64,000 nucleotides of DNA from Verrucomicrobia bacterium UBA3841. Its GTDB lineage: Bacteria; Verrucomicrobiota; Kiritimatiellia; RFP12; UBA1067. The position numbers and the translations under genes are program-made. This document shows, one piece after another, positions 42,501-51,437 of the stretch. Under the pieces are notes generated by a model, which saw only the letters and a list, made by a program, of their open reading frames with translations, was not told where the DNA came from and did no database searches. The first letter of the stretch is position 1, and each line of letters starts with the position of its first letter. The stretch is taken from NCBI GenBank assembly GCA_002392765.1, contig DGHT01000036.1, positions 1-64,000 of the forward strand. The letters are read 5' to 3'.

Positions 42501-44008
42501 AATTGGTATTGGCAACACTGGCAACACTGGCAACATTCGCCGCGACAGCGGCGGAGACTTTCTGCAATCCCATGCCGATTCCGGACACGCCCGTCGGCAT
42601 ACTCTGCCGCGACAGCTTGAACGGCGACGCGATTCCCGAAATCGCATGGCAGAAAGATTGCTGGACAAATGCCGCCTGCGGTTTCAAGGAGGTGCGCCAG
42701 TTCCGCGAGCTTGCCGATCCGGTCGTTCTCGCCGAGGGCGACACATGGTATCTCTATTCGAGCGCGGGGCTTATGTGGACCAGCGACGACTTCGGCGGCA
42801 CATGGCGGCATGTGGGCGTGCAGGCCGAAGCCGACTATGCGCCCGCAGTCGCCAAGTTCCGCGGCAAGTACTACCTTTGCACATCAGGCGGACCGCTGAG
42901 CGTGGCCGATTCGCCCACGGGTCCGTTCCGGACGCTTGGCGCGTTCGACAAGAAGTCGTTCTCGTCCGATTCGCAGATGCCGCACACCCTGGATCCGGCG
43001 CTTTTTGTCGATGGCGACCATCTCTATCTTTACTGGGGATGCTTCGCAAAGCCGAAGGCCGTCTGGTGCGTGGAGCTAGATCCGGAGAATCCGCTTCGCG
43101 CAAAGACGCCCGGCTCTGCCGTCTGCCTCGTCGAGTTCGACACGGAAAGATATCCGTGGCTCGACAGGCTGATCGAGGGCGCGTGGGTGTTCAAGCGCGA
43201 CGGCACGTACTACCTCACGTATGCGACCTACGGAACGGAGGATTCGCGCTACTGCTGGTGCGCGATGAAAGGTTCGGGTCCGCTCGGGCCGTTCGTCCCG
43301 CAGAAGAACAATCCGTTCTTCATGACGGAGAAGGGTCTTGTCACAGGAACAGGCCACGGCTCTATCTGGTGCGATAAAAACGGAGACTGGTGGATCAACA
43401 GCTGCGTGTCTGTCGCAGCCTATCACGGCTTCGAGCGGCTGATCGCCCAGGATCGTCTCTTTTTCGAGCCGGACGGGGATATTGCCGTCGGCAAGGCTAC
43501 CGAAACGCCGCAGTGGCTTCCGTCCAGCGGCAGGAAGGGCGGTACGGGATGGAAGGCGATACCGCTCAAGTCCGACAGAAGCGCGGCGACCGACATGAGC
43601 ATCAAGACGTGGTCGACGGTCGAGAGTCTGCCGTCGAAGACCGTTTTTGAGTTCCCCGGAGAGAAGACGATCCGAGCGTTCCGCGTCATCTGGCGCGACA
43701 TCGGGCTCGACACGAATCGCGGCATCTTGCCGGGGCCGTATCGCTACCGCGTGGACTATCGCTCGAACGGTGTCTGGTGGACTTGGCTCGACGCCTCCAA
43801 GAACGACGTAGATCTCATGGTGGACTACCGCGAGGCGCCGGAGGCGGTTGCCGACGCGGTTCGACTTGTCGTCCTCTCCGCCCCGCCTGGCATCACTCCA
43901 GGGCTCGTGGAGTTTACGGTCTTTGGCTGTATGTTGGGGGAATTGGGAAGAGGTTCCCCATTCCCCGTTCCCCTTTCCCAGTTCCCCATAAAAGGAGACC
44001 AACCATGA
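42497..44008 (+). CDS. Exported GH43-like five-bladed propeller glycosidase
   Basis: The 503 residues have a signal peptide made partly of a 9-base tandem repeat (LATLATLAT). The five-bladed beta-propeller signatures of GH43 (arabinosidase, xylosidase, galactosidase types) follow: ELADPVVLAEGDTWYLYSS with the base Asp, TLDPALFVDGDHLYLYWG, and EGAWVFKRDGTYYLTYATYG with the acid Glu. A beta-sandwich-like C-terminus follows. The last 21-22 residues (ELGRGSPFPVPLSQFP) are coded by a palindromic repeat (43936-43987) that also carries the spacer to the next gene. The stop overlaps the GH2-like ATG. Confidence 0.8.
   Translation: MKLVLATLATLATFAATAAETFCNPMPIPDTPVGILCRDSLNGDAIPEIAWQKDCWTNAACGFKEVRQFRELADPVVLAEGDTWYLYSSAGLMWTSDDFGGTWRHVGVQAEADYAPAVAKFRGKYYLCTSGGPLSVADSPTGPFRTLGAFDKKSFSSDSQMPHTLDPALFVDGDHLYLYWGCFAKPKAVWCVELDPENPLRAKTPGSAVCLVEFDTERYPWLDRLIEGAWVFKRDGTYYLTYATYGTEDSRYCWCAMKGSGPLGPFVPQKNNPFFMTEKGLVTGTGHGSIWCDKNGDWWINSCVSVAAYHGFERLIAQDRLFFEPDGDIAVGKATETPQWLPSSGRKGGTGWKAIPLKSDRSAATDMSIKTWSTVESLPSKTVFEFPGEKTIRAFRVIWRDIGLDTNRGILPGPYRYRVDYRSNGVWWTWLDASKNDVDLMVDYREAPEAVADAVRLVVLSAPPGITPGLVEFTVFGCMLGELGRGSPFPVPLSQFPIKGDQP
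42510..42536. repeat. Three tandem copies of TGGCAACAC in a signal peptide
   Basis: Three 9-base units (TGGCAACAC, TGGCAACAC, TGGCAACAT) code for the LATLATLAT stretch at the start of the GH43-like enzyme. A change in unit number would lengthen or shorten the hydrophobic core in steps of three residues. Confidence 0.7.
43936..43987. repeat. GGGAAC-type palindromic element at the GH43/GH2 junction
   Basis: The arms GGGGAATTGGGAA and TTCCCAGTTCCCC enclose ATTCCCCGTTCCCC. It codes the last residues of the GH43-like protein. Related G-rich strings are at 53393-53415 and 55462-55490. Confidence 0.75.
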
Positions 44009-47000
44009 ACAAAGCAATCGCATCTCTCGTCTGCATCGGCGCCGTGTGCACTGCGCTGGCGGATTGGACGCTCGAGCGTAGCGCGGCTAAGGACGGGCTT
44101 TTGATGACGGACGGCATCAAGCCCGGGTCGTATTATGTGAGGCTTGAAGGATTTTCGGGTGACGACGCGACCACCCGCGCCAAGGTGTGGCACGAGGGCC
44201 GGCGTATCGAGTTCGTGCGCGGCGGGCCGTGGATGGACGACAACGGCAAAGAGCTGATGACGCTCGAGTCGCGTCCGGTGGAAGTCAAACCGGGCGAGGC
44301 GTTCCGTGTCGACAAACAGACTCCGTGGACGCGGATCGTCCTCGCCGAAAAGCCGCTCGACTACGCGCCGCAGCGCGTATTCACGAACATGGCGCTCGAC
44401 CCGGAAGTCGCTTTCGCCGCGGAGGCAGATTTCGGCGTGTCGAACGTGGCCGTGACGCTCAACAGCTATCTTGGTTCGGCGGTCAAAGGACGGCTCCGAG
44501 TGAAGGTGACGGACTACTACGGCAAGACGCTCGCAGAAACGGATCGCAGGGACGTCGAGCTGGGAAGGACGCTTAAACTCGATGTCCCCTACGAGGACAA
44601 CGGCTCGGGGCAGTTTCGCGCGGCGGTCGGCTTCACGGACGGATCCGGACGCAAGGTCTATCGCGTCTTCGCGCGGCTTGCGGACGCAAAGTCGCCGCAC
44701 CGCGAGCTTCTGAGGATGAACGAGGGATGGACGCGCGTCTCGGGCAAGAAGGCCGTGATGCCCGCCGAGGTAAAGGACGGCGCGGAGAAGTTCAGCGGCA
44801 CTTTCGCGGTTCCGGCCTCGTTCGCCGGAAAGCGCATATTCTTCAAGGCGCTCAGGATTTCGTGCGTTGCGAAGCTTTACGTCAACGGCGCGGAGGCGGC
44901 GACGTTCGGCGAGGACGGCAATTTCGCGGGCGATATGGAGGCGGACGTGACGCAATTCGTCAAACCGGGCGAGACAAACGAATTCGTCATCGACGCGAAG
45001 CGCGCGGACGAAGAGAAGTATCCCAGCGGAATGCCGGGACGCCTCTCGGCGGTTTCCGAACTTGCGCTGGAGGCGCGCGGCGAAAACGCAATCGGCCGTG
45101 TTTCGGTCGTGACGTCGTTCCGCGAAAAGACGATTCGCGTCAAGGCGGAGCATCCGGCTGGCTTTACCGTGCGAAACTCCGTATGGCGCGGAGACGAGAA
45201 GCTTCTTTCCTTCGCGGACGAATCCAAGTGGGAGAATCCGCCGCTTTGGGGCCCCATCAACTTTCCTCTCCTCAAGCTCGTCACTGAACTTGTCGATGCC
45301 AAGGGGAATGTCGTGGACGAGAAGCTGACGCGTTTCGCGTTCCGCGAGTTCTGGCCGGACGGCATGGCGCTCATGTGGAACGGCCACCGCGTGAAGGGTG
45401 AAGCGCGGGCGTTCATCAGCACGTGGGGGTGGTGGGACTTCGACAGGCGCTGCAAGCGCCAGTTCAACTGCGACATCCTATGGGAAGGCAAGCTGCGAGG
45501 CATCAAGTTTCTGCGGCACGTCTACAACTCGTCGGAGTTTCTTGATTTCTGCGACGAGGCGGGGATTCCCTGCGCCGTAGGTTTCGCGACGATCGCGAAT
45601 CCATCTCCCGAAAAGAGCGCGAACAAGGAGTTCTGGGCGTGGAAGGAGTACAACGACCGCTGCCTCGCCGCGACCCTGCGCAACCATCCGTCTGTCATGA
45701 CGTGGTATATCACGAACGAATACTACGCCGAGAGCGAAGACCGCAATCTGGGGCCAGTCCAGTCCGCGCTGAGGAACATCCGCGCGTTCGATCCGTTCCA
45801 CTTCGCCGAAACGGGCTGCGACCTCGATCTGCGCGGCGAGAACAACATAATCTCGACGCACTATCCCGTCGAGCTGCTCTCCTTGCGCAAGGCCGGGTGC
45901 TACATGCCGTATTCGTTCTACTGGCGCGATATCGAAAAGCCTTTCGTGAAAGGGCAGGCGATTCCCTCCGGGCAGATCCTGAAGGTCTGCAACATCTACG
46001 CCGATTCGCCGGCCAAGTGGGGCGAGAAGCCGATTTTCATCAACGAGACGTGCTGGGACTTCTTCTTCAATCCGCCGTTCGGATGGACGCGCCTTGCGGG
46101 CGACGAGGTTTTCAACGATCCAAGATACTGCGACAAGTGGCACATCGAGACGGAAGTCGAGGCGGTGCGCGGGCATCGCGATGCAGACGTGACGCTCTGG
46201 ACGCCGTGGCGCTGGTACCACATCGACCCCGAGTGGCGCGTTTCGCCGGAGATTGACGTCGTGAATATCCAGCGCTATTCGCGCTTTTACGAGGGGACGG
46301 AGGTCAAGTACGACGTCAACGTGTTCTACGACAGGTGGCGTCCCGCGACTGTGACGTGGTTCTGGCGGCTTGAAGACTCGGAAGGCAAGACGGTTGTCTC
46401 GTCCAAGGATGAGCGGATAGACGTTGACACGTCCGCGTTTATCAGAAAGCAGATTTCCTTCAAGGCGCCAAAGCCTGGTGAATACACGCTTGTCTTCGGG
46501 TTGAAGGGAGTCTGCGAGAAGACGCTTGACATTGTGTCTAGTTCGCGGTTTATGTCTCACGCAAAGCTCGCAAAGGGCGCAAAGTCGTCTGGCGAAGATG
46601 AACTTCGCGGGCTTGGCGAACTTGGCGTGAGAAAATATGCCAATGTATTCGGAGTGCGCGACGTCCTTTCCGAGCGGCTGCTTGACCGCGCGGCGGCAGG
46701 CGAGACCATCGTCATCCTCGCGCGGGACGACTACCCGGAGTGGCTGCCGGAGATACCGTCCGTATCCGACCAGTCCGCAGCGATCCTGCGCACGTACAGA
46801 ACGCGCCATCCGATACTGAAAGGGTTCAAGAAAGACGACCTCAAGTATTTCTATCCGAAATCGATCGCATGCGACAGGGCGTTTGCGAAGCCTTCGGGCG
46901 GCAACGCGAAGACTGTTCTCGAATTCGGCGGCGCGTCGGGGCTAGTCTATTCCGCGCTTGTCGAAGTGCCTTACGGGAAAGGATGCTTCCTCTATTCGCG

Positions 47001-48564
47001 CCTCGTGCTTGAACCGGATATAAACCCAGTCGCCGCGAAACTTTTGGAGAACATGGCCGCCTACAAGAGCGCGAAAGAGCCTGGCAGGGCGTTGTTCCTG
47101 ACGGCGCGTGGGGACACGCGCCCTCCCGTAGCGGAGGCGCTTGTGAAAAACTGCGGCGTGGAACTGGATTTCGGCGGCATTGCAGACATCGGCAAATACA
47201 GCGCCATATTCGTGGACGGCAAGGCGTCGCTTTCCAAGGACGACCTCAAGGCCCTTGCGGCGTCCGGAAAGAATGTCATCGTGTTCGGAGCCTGCGAGGC
47301 GGCCGGAATGAAGACGCGTTCAGTCGGCGCGAAGTCGTGGAGCGGACGCGCGGTGCGCATATCGAGCGACCCGATCCTCGACGGACTCACCAATCAAGAT
47401 ATGATGTGGCGTAAGAAGTTCTCCGACGAGAAGACCGCTTTCGCGGAACTGGCAGCTGATGAGTTCGTCGCCGAGAAGGGCGTGCTGACATATCCGGCAT
47501 ATATCGTCCGGCGCGGCAACATCGTGTTCACGACACTCGACCCGTCCGTCAACGCGAAGGACGCTTCGAAGCAGGCATCGCGTCTCTGGGCGACGATTCT
47601 CGGGAACGCCGGCGTTAGGGTGAAGGGCTTTTCGCGTCCGTTCATCCCGAAAAACCTCTTTTACGATCAAGTGGATCTGTCGCCGTATCTAGATCGTACT
47701 CTCGCGGACGAAAAGGGGAGTGACGGCAAGGGTTCGTGGAACGACCAGGGACCCGAGCAGAGTCTGCCTCAGATTTTTGCGGGCGAGCGCGGCTGGGTAG
47801 GTTCGGTTCCGTATGATGTGAAGATGGCGGGTCCCTGCGCGTTCACGCTGAAGAGCGAATTCTGCAAGGCGGGCAAGGACAATGTAACGGTTGAAATCGG
47901 ACGCAAGTTCGACACTCTCAACTGGCTCTCGACCGGCGCATGGGTCGGGAAGGGCAAGCGCGACTATACCGTGCGCGTCAATTATGCGGACGGAACCTCG
48001 CGGCAGATTGAAGTGTCCGGCGGCGTGAACTTGTTCGACTGGGTTTCTGAAATGCCTGATTTCTCCGGCGAGACGGATACAGTCACCGCGCTGCGAACCT
48101 TGACTGCCAAGTCGGGGTTGTTCGCGAAGATGAACGTCTATTCGACAAGCTGGGTCAATCCGGATCCGGAGAAGATCGTCAATACGGTAGAATTCCTGCG
48201 CGGCGAGAAGAACTGCGCCGTAGTTGGCGTCTTCGGCCTGACGCTGGGTGCGCGCGAGACGGCGTATTCCGCCCTGTCTCAGGAAGAACGCGGCAGACTC
48301 CACGAGCGGTTCGTCGCCGAGGCTATGGCTGCGAAGGAGGCGGGCGATAGAGTCAAGGCGATTGCTCTTTACGAAAAGGCCATTCGCGCAAAGCCCGTCG
48401 ATCTCGGCATCTACCGCTCGATCGCCGCGCTCTACGAGGAGGCGGGGGATGCGGAAGCGGCGCTTGCGACATGCCGGCGGTCGCTCGAAGCGGACTACAA
48501 CCAGCCAGACCTTTGGGACGAGGAAAAGCGTCTTGAGGCGAAAGTGAAAGGAGCAGCGAAATGA
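44005..48564 (+). CDS. Giant exported GH2-like glycosidase with in-frame repeat and C-terminal TPR
   Basis: ATG 44005 has AAAGGAGA upstream. The 1519 residues have a signal peptide (NKAIASLVCIGAVCTALAD), beta-sandwich domains and a GH2-type TIM barrel with the acid/base Asn-Glu (E572 in WYITNEYYAESED) and nucleophile E681 (PIFINETCWD). Long accessory domains follow, and TPR-like helices close it (AIALYEKAIRAKPVDLGIYR). A palindromic element (46555-46632, exactly 78 bases) adds 26 residues (SHAKLAKGAKSSGEDELRGL) in frame after the barrel. The substrate is unknown (galactoside-, glucuronide- or mannoside-type are all possible). The stop overlaps the next ATG. Confidence 0.82.
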   Translation: MNKAIASLVCIGAVCTALADWTLERSAAKDGLLMTDGIKPGSYYVRLEGFSGDDATTRAKVWHEGRRIEFVRGGPWMDDNGKELMTLESRPVEVKPGEAFRVDKQTPWTRIVLAEKPLDYAPQRVFTNMALDPEVAFAAEADFGVSNVAVTLNSYLGSAVKGRLRVKVTDYYGKTLAETDRRDVELGRTLKLDVPYEDNGSGQFRAAVGFTDGSGRKVYRVFARLADAKSPHRELLRMNEGWTRVSGKKAVMPAEVKDGAEKFSGTFAVPASFAGKRIFFKALRISCVAKLYVNGAEAATFGEDGNFAGDMEADVTQFVKPGETNEFVIDAKRADEEKYPSGMPGRLSAVSELALEARGENAIGRVSVVTSFREKTIRVKAEHPAGFTVRNSVWRGDEKLLSFADESKWENPPLWGPINFPLLKLVTELVDAKGNVVDEKLTRFAFREFWPDGMALMWNGHRVKGEARAFISTWGWWDFDRRCKRQFNCDILWEGKLRGIKFLRHVYNSSEFLDFCDEAGIPCAVGFATIANPSPEKSANKEFWAWKEYNDRCLAATLRNHPSVMTWYITNEYYAESEDRNLGPVQSALRNIRAFDPFHFAETGCDLDLRGENNIISTHYPVELLSLRKAGCYMPYSFYWRDIEKPFVKGQAIPSGQILKVCNIYADSPAKWGEKPIFINETCWDFFFNPPFGWTRLAGDEVFNDPRYCDKWHIETEVEAVRGHRDADVTLWTPWRWYHIDPEWRVSPEIDVVNIQRYSRFYEGTEVKYDVNVFYDRWRPATVTWFWRLEDSEGKTVVSSKDERIDVDTSAFIRKQISFKAPKPGEYTLVFGLKGVCEKTLDIVSSSRFMSHAKLAKGAKSSGEDELRGLGELGVRKYANVFGVRDVLSERLLDRAAAGETIVILARDDYPEWLPEIPSVSDQSAAILRTYRTRHPILKGFKKDDLKYFYPKSIACDRAFAKPSGGNAKTVLEFGGASGLVYSALVEVPYGKGCFLYSRLVLEPDINPVAAKLLENMAAYKSAKEPGRALFLTARGDTRPPVAEALVKNCGVELDFGGIADIGKYSAIFVDGKASLSKDDLKALAASGKNVIVFGACEAAGMKTRSVGAKSWSGRAVRISSDPILDGLTNQDMMWRKKFSDEKTAFAELAADEFVAEKGVLTYPAYIVRRGNIVFTTLDPSVNAKDASKQASRLWATILGNAGVRVKGFSRPFIPKNLFYDQVDLSPYLDRTLADEKGSDGKGSWNDQGPEQSLPQIFAGERGWVGSVPYDVKMAGPCAFTLKSEFCKAGKDNVTVEIGRKFDTLNWLSTGAWVGKGKRDYTVRVNYADGTSRQIEVSGGVNLFDWVSEMPDFSGETDTVTALRTLTAKSGLFAKMNVYSTSWVNPDPEKIVNTVEFLRGEKNCAVVGVFGLTLGARETAYSALSQEERGRLHERFVAEAMAAKEAGDRVKAIALYEKAIRAKPVDLGIYRSIAALYEEAGDAEAALATCRRSLEADYNQPDLWDEEKRLEAKVKGAAK
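46555..46632. repeat. CGCAAAG palindromic element (family A) inside the GH2 gene
   Basis: TCTCACGC at the left and GCGTGAGA at the right are perfect arms, and the inner CGCAAAG/CTTCGCG units pair. The length is exactly 78 bases (26 codons), so the frame is kept. Copies at 31622, 32974 and 54209 have 73, 68 and 73 bases. Confidence 0.88.
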
Positions 48565-51236
48565 GAAGGAAAATCACTGTGGCGGCTTGCGCGTTCGCGG
48601 CGGTGGTCGCGCTTGCGGCGGTCGCAAAGACGGTGGACTTCCCGATTCCGGACGCTGTCCGGAGCTGGGACATCCCGGAACGGGCCACGAACGGCGTTAA
48701 GGCCGTGTGGATCGAGAATGTGCCGTGGCACGGCAAGCCCACGCGTTTCTTCGCCTACTATTCTCTGCCCGAAGGCGCGACGGCGGAGAAGAAGGTGCCG
48801 GGCATCGTGCTCGTGCACGGCGGATACGGAACGGCCTTCCACACATGGGTGAAGCTGTGGAACGACCGCGGATATGCCGCGATCGCGATGGACAATTGCG
48901 GCGGCATCCCCGGAGAGAAGAACCACACGGCTGAACACCCGCGGCACGAGTGGTCCGGGCCAAACGGCTGGGGACGCTATGAGGAGGAGACTCTGCCGCC
49001 GGAGGAGCAGTGGGTATATCACGCGATCGAATGCGTCATCCGCTCGCATACGTTCCTGAGGAATCTCCCCGAAGTCGATGCATCGAGGATCGGCGTGACC
49101 GGAATATCGTGGGGCGGTTTCCTCACGTCGATCGCCTGCGGTGCTGATCCGCGCTTTGCGTTCGCCGTGCCCGTCTACGGATGCGGAAACCTGCGGCGGC
49201 ATTCAGTCTTCGCGCCGGAAATCGGCGAGCTGTGGGAGTCGCTCTGGAATCCAGTCGAATACGCGAAGAACTGCCGCATGCCGACGCTTTGGTGCACCGG
49301 GACGAACGATTATTTCTTCCCGCTCGATTCGTTCGAGGAGACTGCGTTTGCCGCAGGGAATCCTCTTTTCTCCATCAAACTCCGCATGAAGCACGGGCAT
49401 CCGCCGGAGGGCGATCCGCCGGAAATTGCGGCTTTTGCCGATTCAATCGTGAAGGGCGCGCCGAAGTTGACCGACCGCAAGATCGCGCGCCGCGAGTGGC
49501 TGTATACCGAATCCGCCAATCCAGTATGGAAGGACAGACCTTTCGAGGTTTCCGCAGAAGCACCGCAGAATTGGACGATACGCTTCGAGAACGCCATCAC
49601 CGAAGACGGGCTGATCCTCTCATCCCCGCCGGAATTCCAGACGGCGACGCTTGACGCCAAGGGCGTTGTCGTCAACGGGGCGACCATCCGCGAGACCGAG
49701 CGGCGCGTTTTTGCCGACGGAATGGCGATGCGGTACGTTCTGCCGGAAGGCGAGAGGCGAGTGGAACGCGAAGAAACGGTCTGGACGCTTCCTGCCGACG
49801 CGAAGGTGTGGTATCAGGAATACGGCATGGACTATGAAAAGCCGTATTGCTCCTCGCTCGTGAGCGAGATTCCCGTCGGCACTGTGATGGATTTCCCCGT
49901 GACGGCGAAGCTCGCGGACGGGACATATCGCCTGATTACCGAGGCGAATGTGGTCGGCTACACCGATTCCGCCGCGAAGTATATTGGCGATGGACGCTTC
50001 GGTGTATTCTACGTGAACGACCCGGACGGGTTCGACCAGAAGGGCGCGGATACGACGCCCTGGCGCGTGATGCTTGTCGCCAAGGATTTGCAGACGCTTG
50101 CGACGAGCGACATTGTGCGGCGGCTTTGCCCCGCGCCGTCCGCAGCGGTTGCGGCGAAGGCGGCGAAGTTCGTCCGCCCCGGCCGCGCCGTCTGGCAGTG
50201 GCTGCCGGCGGGTGCGCCCAAGTATGGAGAACAGAAGGAGTGGTACGACAGGACGAAGGCGCTGGGCTTCGAGTATTACCTTATCGACGACGGCTGGCGC
50301 GATTGGCGCGATGGCGACATGGACCAGTGGGCGTGCCTCAAGAAGAGGATCGACTATGGGAAGTCCATCGGAGTTGAGACTTTCATGTGGGTCGACTCCA
50401 AGGAAATGCGCAATGCCGAAACTCGCCGCGGGTATCTTGCGAAGGTTAAGGCGTCGGGTGCGGTAGGCATAAAGATTGATTTCCATCCCGCGCCTTCCTG
50501 CGAGCAGATGGCATGGTATGAGGAGGCCCTTGCGGACACCCTCGAATTCGGCCTCATGACTGATTACCACGGCTGCGTAAAGCCGTCCGGTCGCGAGAAG
50601 ACGTGGCCGCACGAGGTCGCGCGCGAGGCGATCCGCGGACACGAATGGCACATTACGCGCTACAAGAGAGTGCTTCCGCCGGAACACGACTGCATCCTGC
50701 CTTTCAATCGTCTCGTTCAAGGACACGCCGACTACACGCCGGTAGTCTTCGAGGAGAAAGAGCTTGCCGGATATACGCGGGCGAGGGAGCTTGCCCAGGG
50801 AATAATCTTCTCCGCGCCGTTCCTCTGCCTCGGCGACTATCCGCAGAACTACCTCGAAAGTCCTGCGGCTGAAGTCGTAAAGGCGCTGAAGCCGATCTAT
50901 GACGAGACGATTATCCTTCCCGGCTCGGAGATTGGCGAATGCGTTGCGGTCGCAAAGCGCAAGGACGAGAAGTGGTTCATTGCAATCGAAAACGGCGCAG
51001 AGGACCGCAGCCTTGAAATCCCGCTTTCGTTCCTTCAGTCCGGCAAGTGGCGGATGAAGAAGTTCGCCGACGCCGAAGACTCCAATATCGAATTCGACAT
51101 TTCGGAATGCACCGTCTCGCCATCCGATACGCTGAAGCTCGCACTCCGCGCCAAAGGCGGGTTTGTGGCCGTCATTGAACCTGAACTCGACTGGGCTAAG
51201 CGCGAGAAGGCGAAGTTCATGCATCGCTACGGATAA
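48561..51236 (+). CDS. Exported fusion: acetyl-xylan-esterase-like domain plus GH97-like domain
   Basis: The 891 residues have a signal peptide (RRKITVAACAFAAVVALAAVA). An alpha/beta-hydrolase similar to acetyl-xylan/cephalosporin esterases follows, with S183 in VTGISWGGF and a final-His candidate in KHGHPP. From about residue 540 the sequence is GH97-like: WQWLPAGAPKYGEQKEWYDR, EYYLIDDGWRDW, GIKIDFHPAP, MTDYHGCVKPSGREKTWPHE, IRGHEW. GH97 members are calcium-dependent alpha-glucosidases or alpha-galactosidases, though the usual N-terminal GH97 sandwich is only partly recognisable here. The fusion would couple deacylation to glycosidic cleavage. The start overlaps the GH2-like gene by 4 bases. 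Confidence 0.75.
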   Translation: MRRKITVAACAFAAVVALAAVAKTVDFPIPDAVRSWDIPERATNGVKAVWIENVPWHGKPTRFFAYYSLPEGATAEKKVPGIVLVHGGYGTAFHTWVKLWNDRGYAAIAMDNCGGIPGEKNHTAEHPRHEWSGPNGWGRYEEETLPPEEQWVYHAIECVIRSHTFLRNLPEVDASRIGVTGISWGGFLTSIACGADPRFAFAVPVYGCGNLRRHSVFAPEIGELWESLWNPVEYAKNCRMPTLWCTGTNDYFFPLDSFEETAFAAGNPLFSIKLRMKHGHPPEGDPPEIAAFADSIVKGAPKLTDRKIARREWLYTESANPVWKDRPFEVSAEAPQNWTIRFENAITEDGLILSSPPEFQTATLDAKGVVVNGATIRETERRVFADGMAMRYVLPEGERRVEREETVWTLPADAKVWYQEYGMDYEKPYCSSLVSEIPVGTVMDFPVTAKLADGTYRLITEANVVGYTDSAAKYIGDGRFGVFYVNDPDGFDQKGADTTPWRVMLVAKDLQTLATSDIVRRLCPAPSAAVAAKAAKFVRPGRAVWQWLPAGAPKYGEQKEWYDRTKALGFEYYLIDDGWRDWRDGDMDQWACLKKRIDYGKSIGVETFMWVDSKEMRNAETRRGYLAKVKASGAVGIKIDFHPAPSCEQMAWYEEALADTLEFGLMTDYHGCVKPSGREKTWPHEVAREAIRGHEWHITRYKRVLPPEHDCILPFNRLVQGHADYTPVVFEEKELAGYTRARELAQGIIFSAPFLCLGDYPQNYLESPAAEVVKALKPIYDETIILPGSEIGECVAVAKRKDEKWFIAIENGAEDRSLEIPLSFLQSGKWRMKKFADAEDSNIEFDISECTVSPSDTLKLALRAKGGFVAVIEPELDWAKREKAKFMHRYG

Positions 51237-51240
51237 TACG

Positions 51241-51309
51241 AATGCAGCTGCCGCCGCAAGAGACGAGTTCCTCGTGGACTACGTACGCGTCTACGATCTG
51301 GTGCGATAG
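51241..51309 (+). pseudogene. Fossil C-terminus of a GH16/LamG-type beta-sandwich protein
   Basis: Immediately after the GH97 gene a frame reads NAAAAARDEFLVDYVRVYDL and then stops at 51307-51309. DEFLVDYVRVYDL is the characteristic last strand of GH16/LamG-like sandwiches. No start or remainder is present, so it is probably the remnant of a deleted gene. Confidence 0.45.
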
Positions 51310-51320
51310 AAAGAAATATG

Positions 51321-51408
51321 GAAATGTGCAAATATCCAGTATCCATTATCCAATGATGGCGGGGCAAATTGGATATTGGCTGTTGGCTGTTGGATATTTT
51401 CACATTTC
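51321..51408. repeat. Intergenic palindromic element with 18-base arms
   Basis: The left arm GAAATGTGCAAATATCCA (51321-51338) and right arm TGGATATTTTCACATTTC (51391-51408) are inverted copies with one mismatch. The loop is rich in ATTATCC/TTGGATATTGG-type strings. It lies between the GH97 and GH78 genes and looks like a distinct palindromic family (E). It could also serve as a terminator. Confidence 0.8.
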
Positions 51409-51437
51409 TACATTAAACAAATGCGTTCACAATTGAC

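Noticed and set aside
51242..51436. A small protein-coding gene between GH97 and GH78
   Set aside because: No ribosome binding site, no known similarity, and it overlaps the palindrome; the alternative frame has a clear sandwich-domain fossil.
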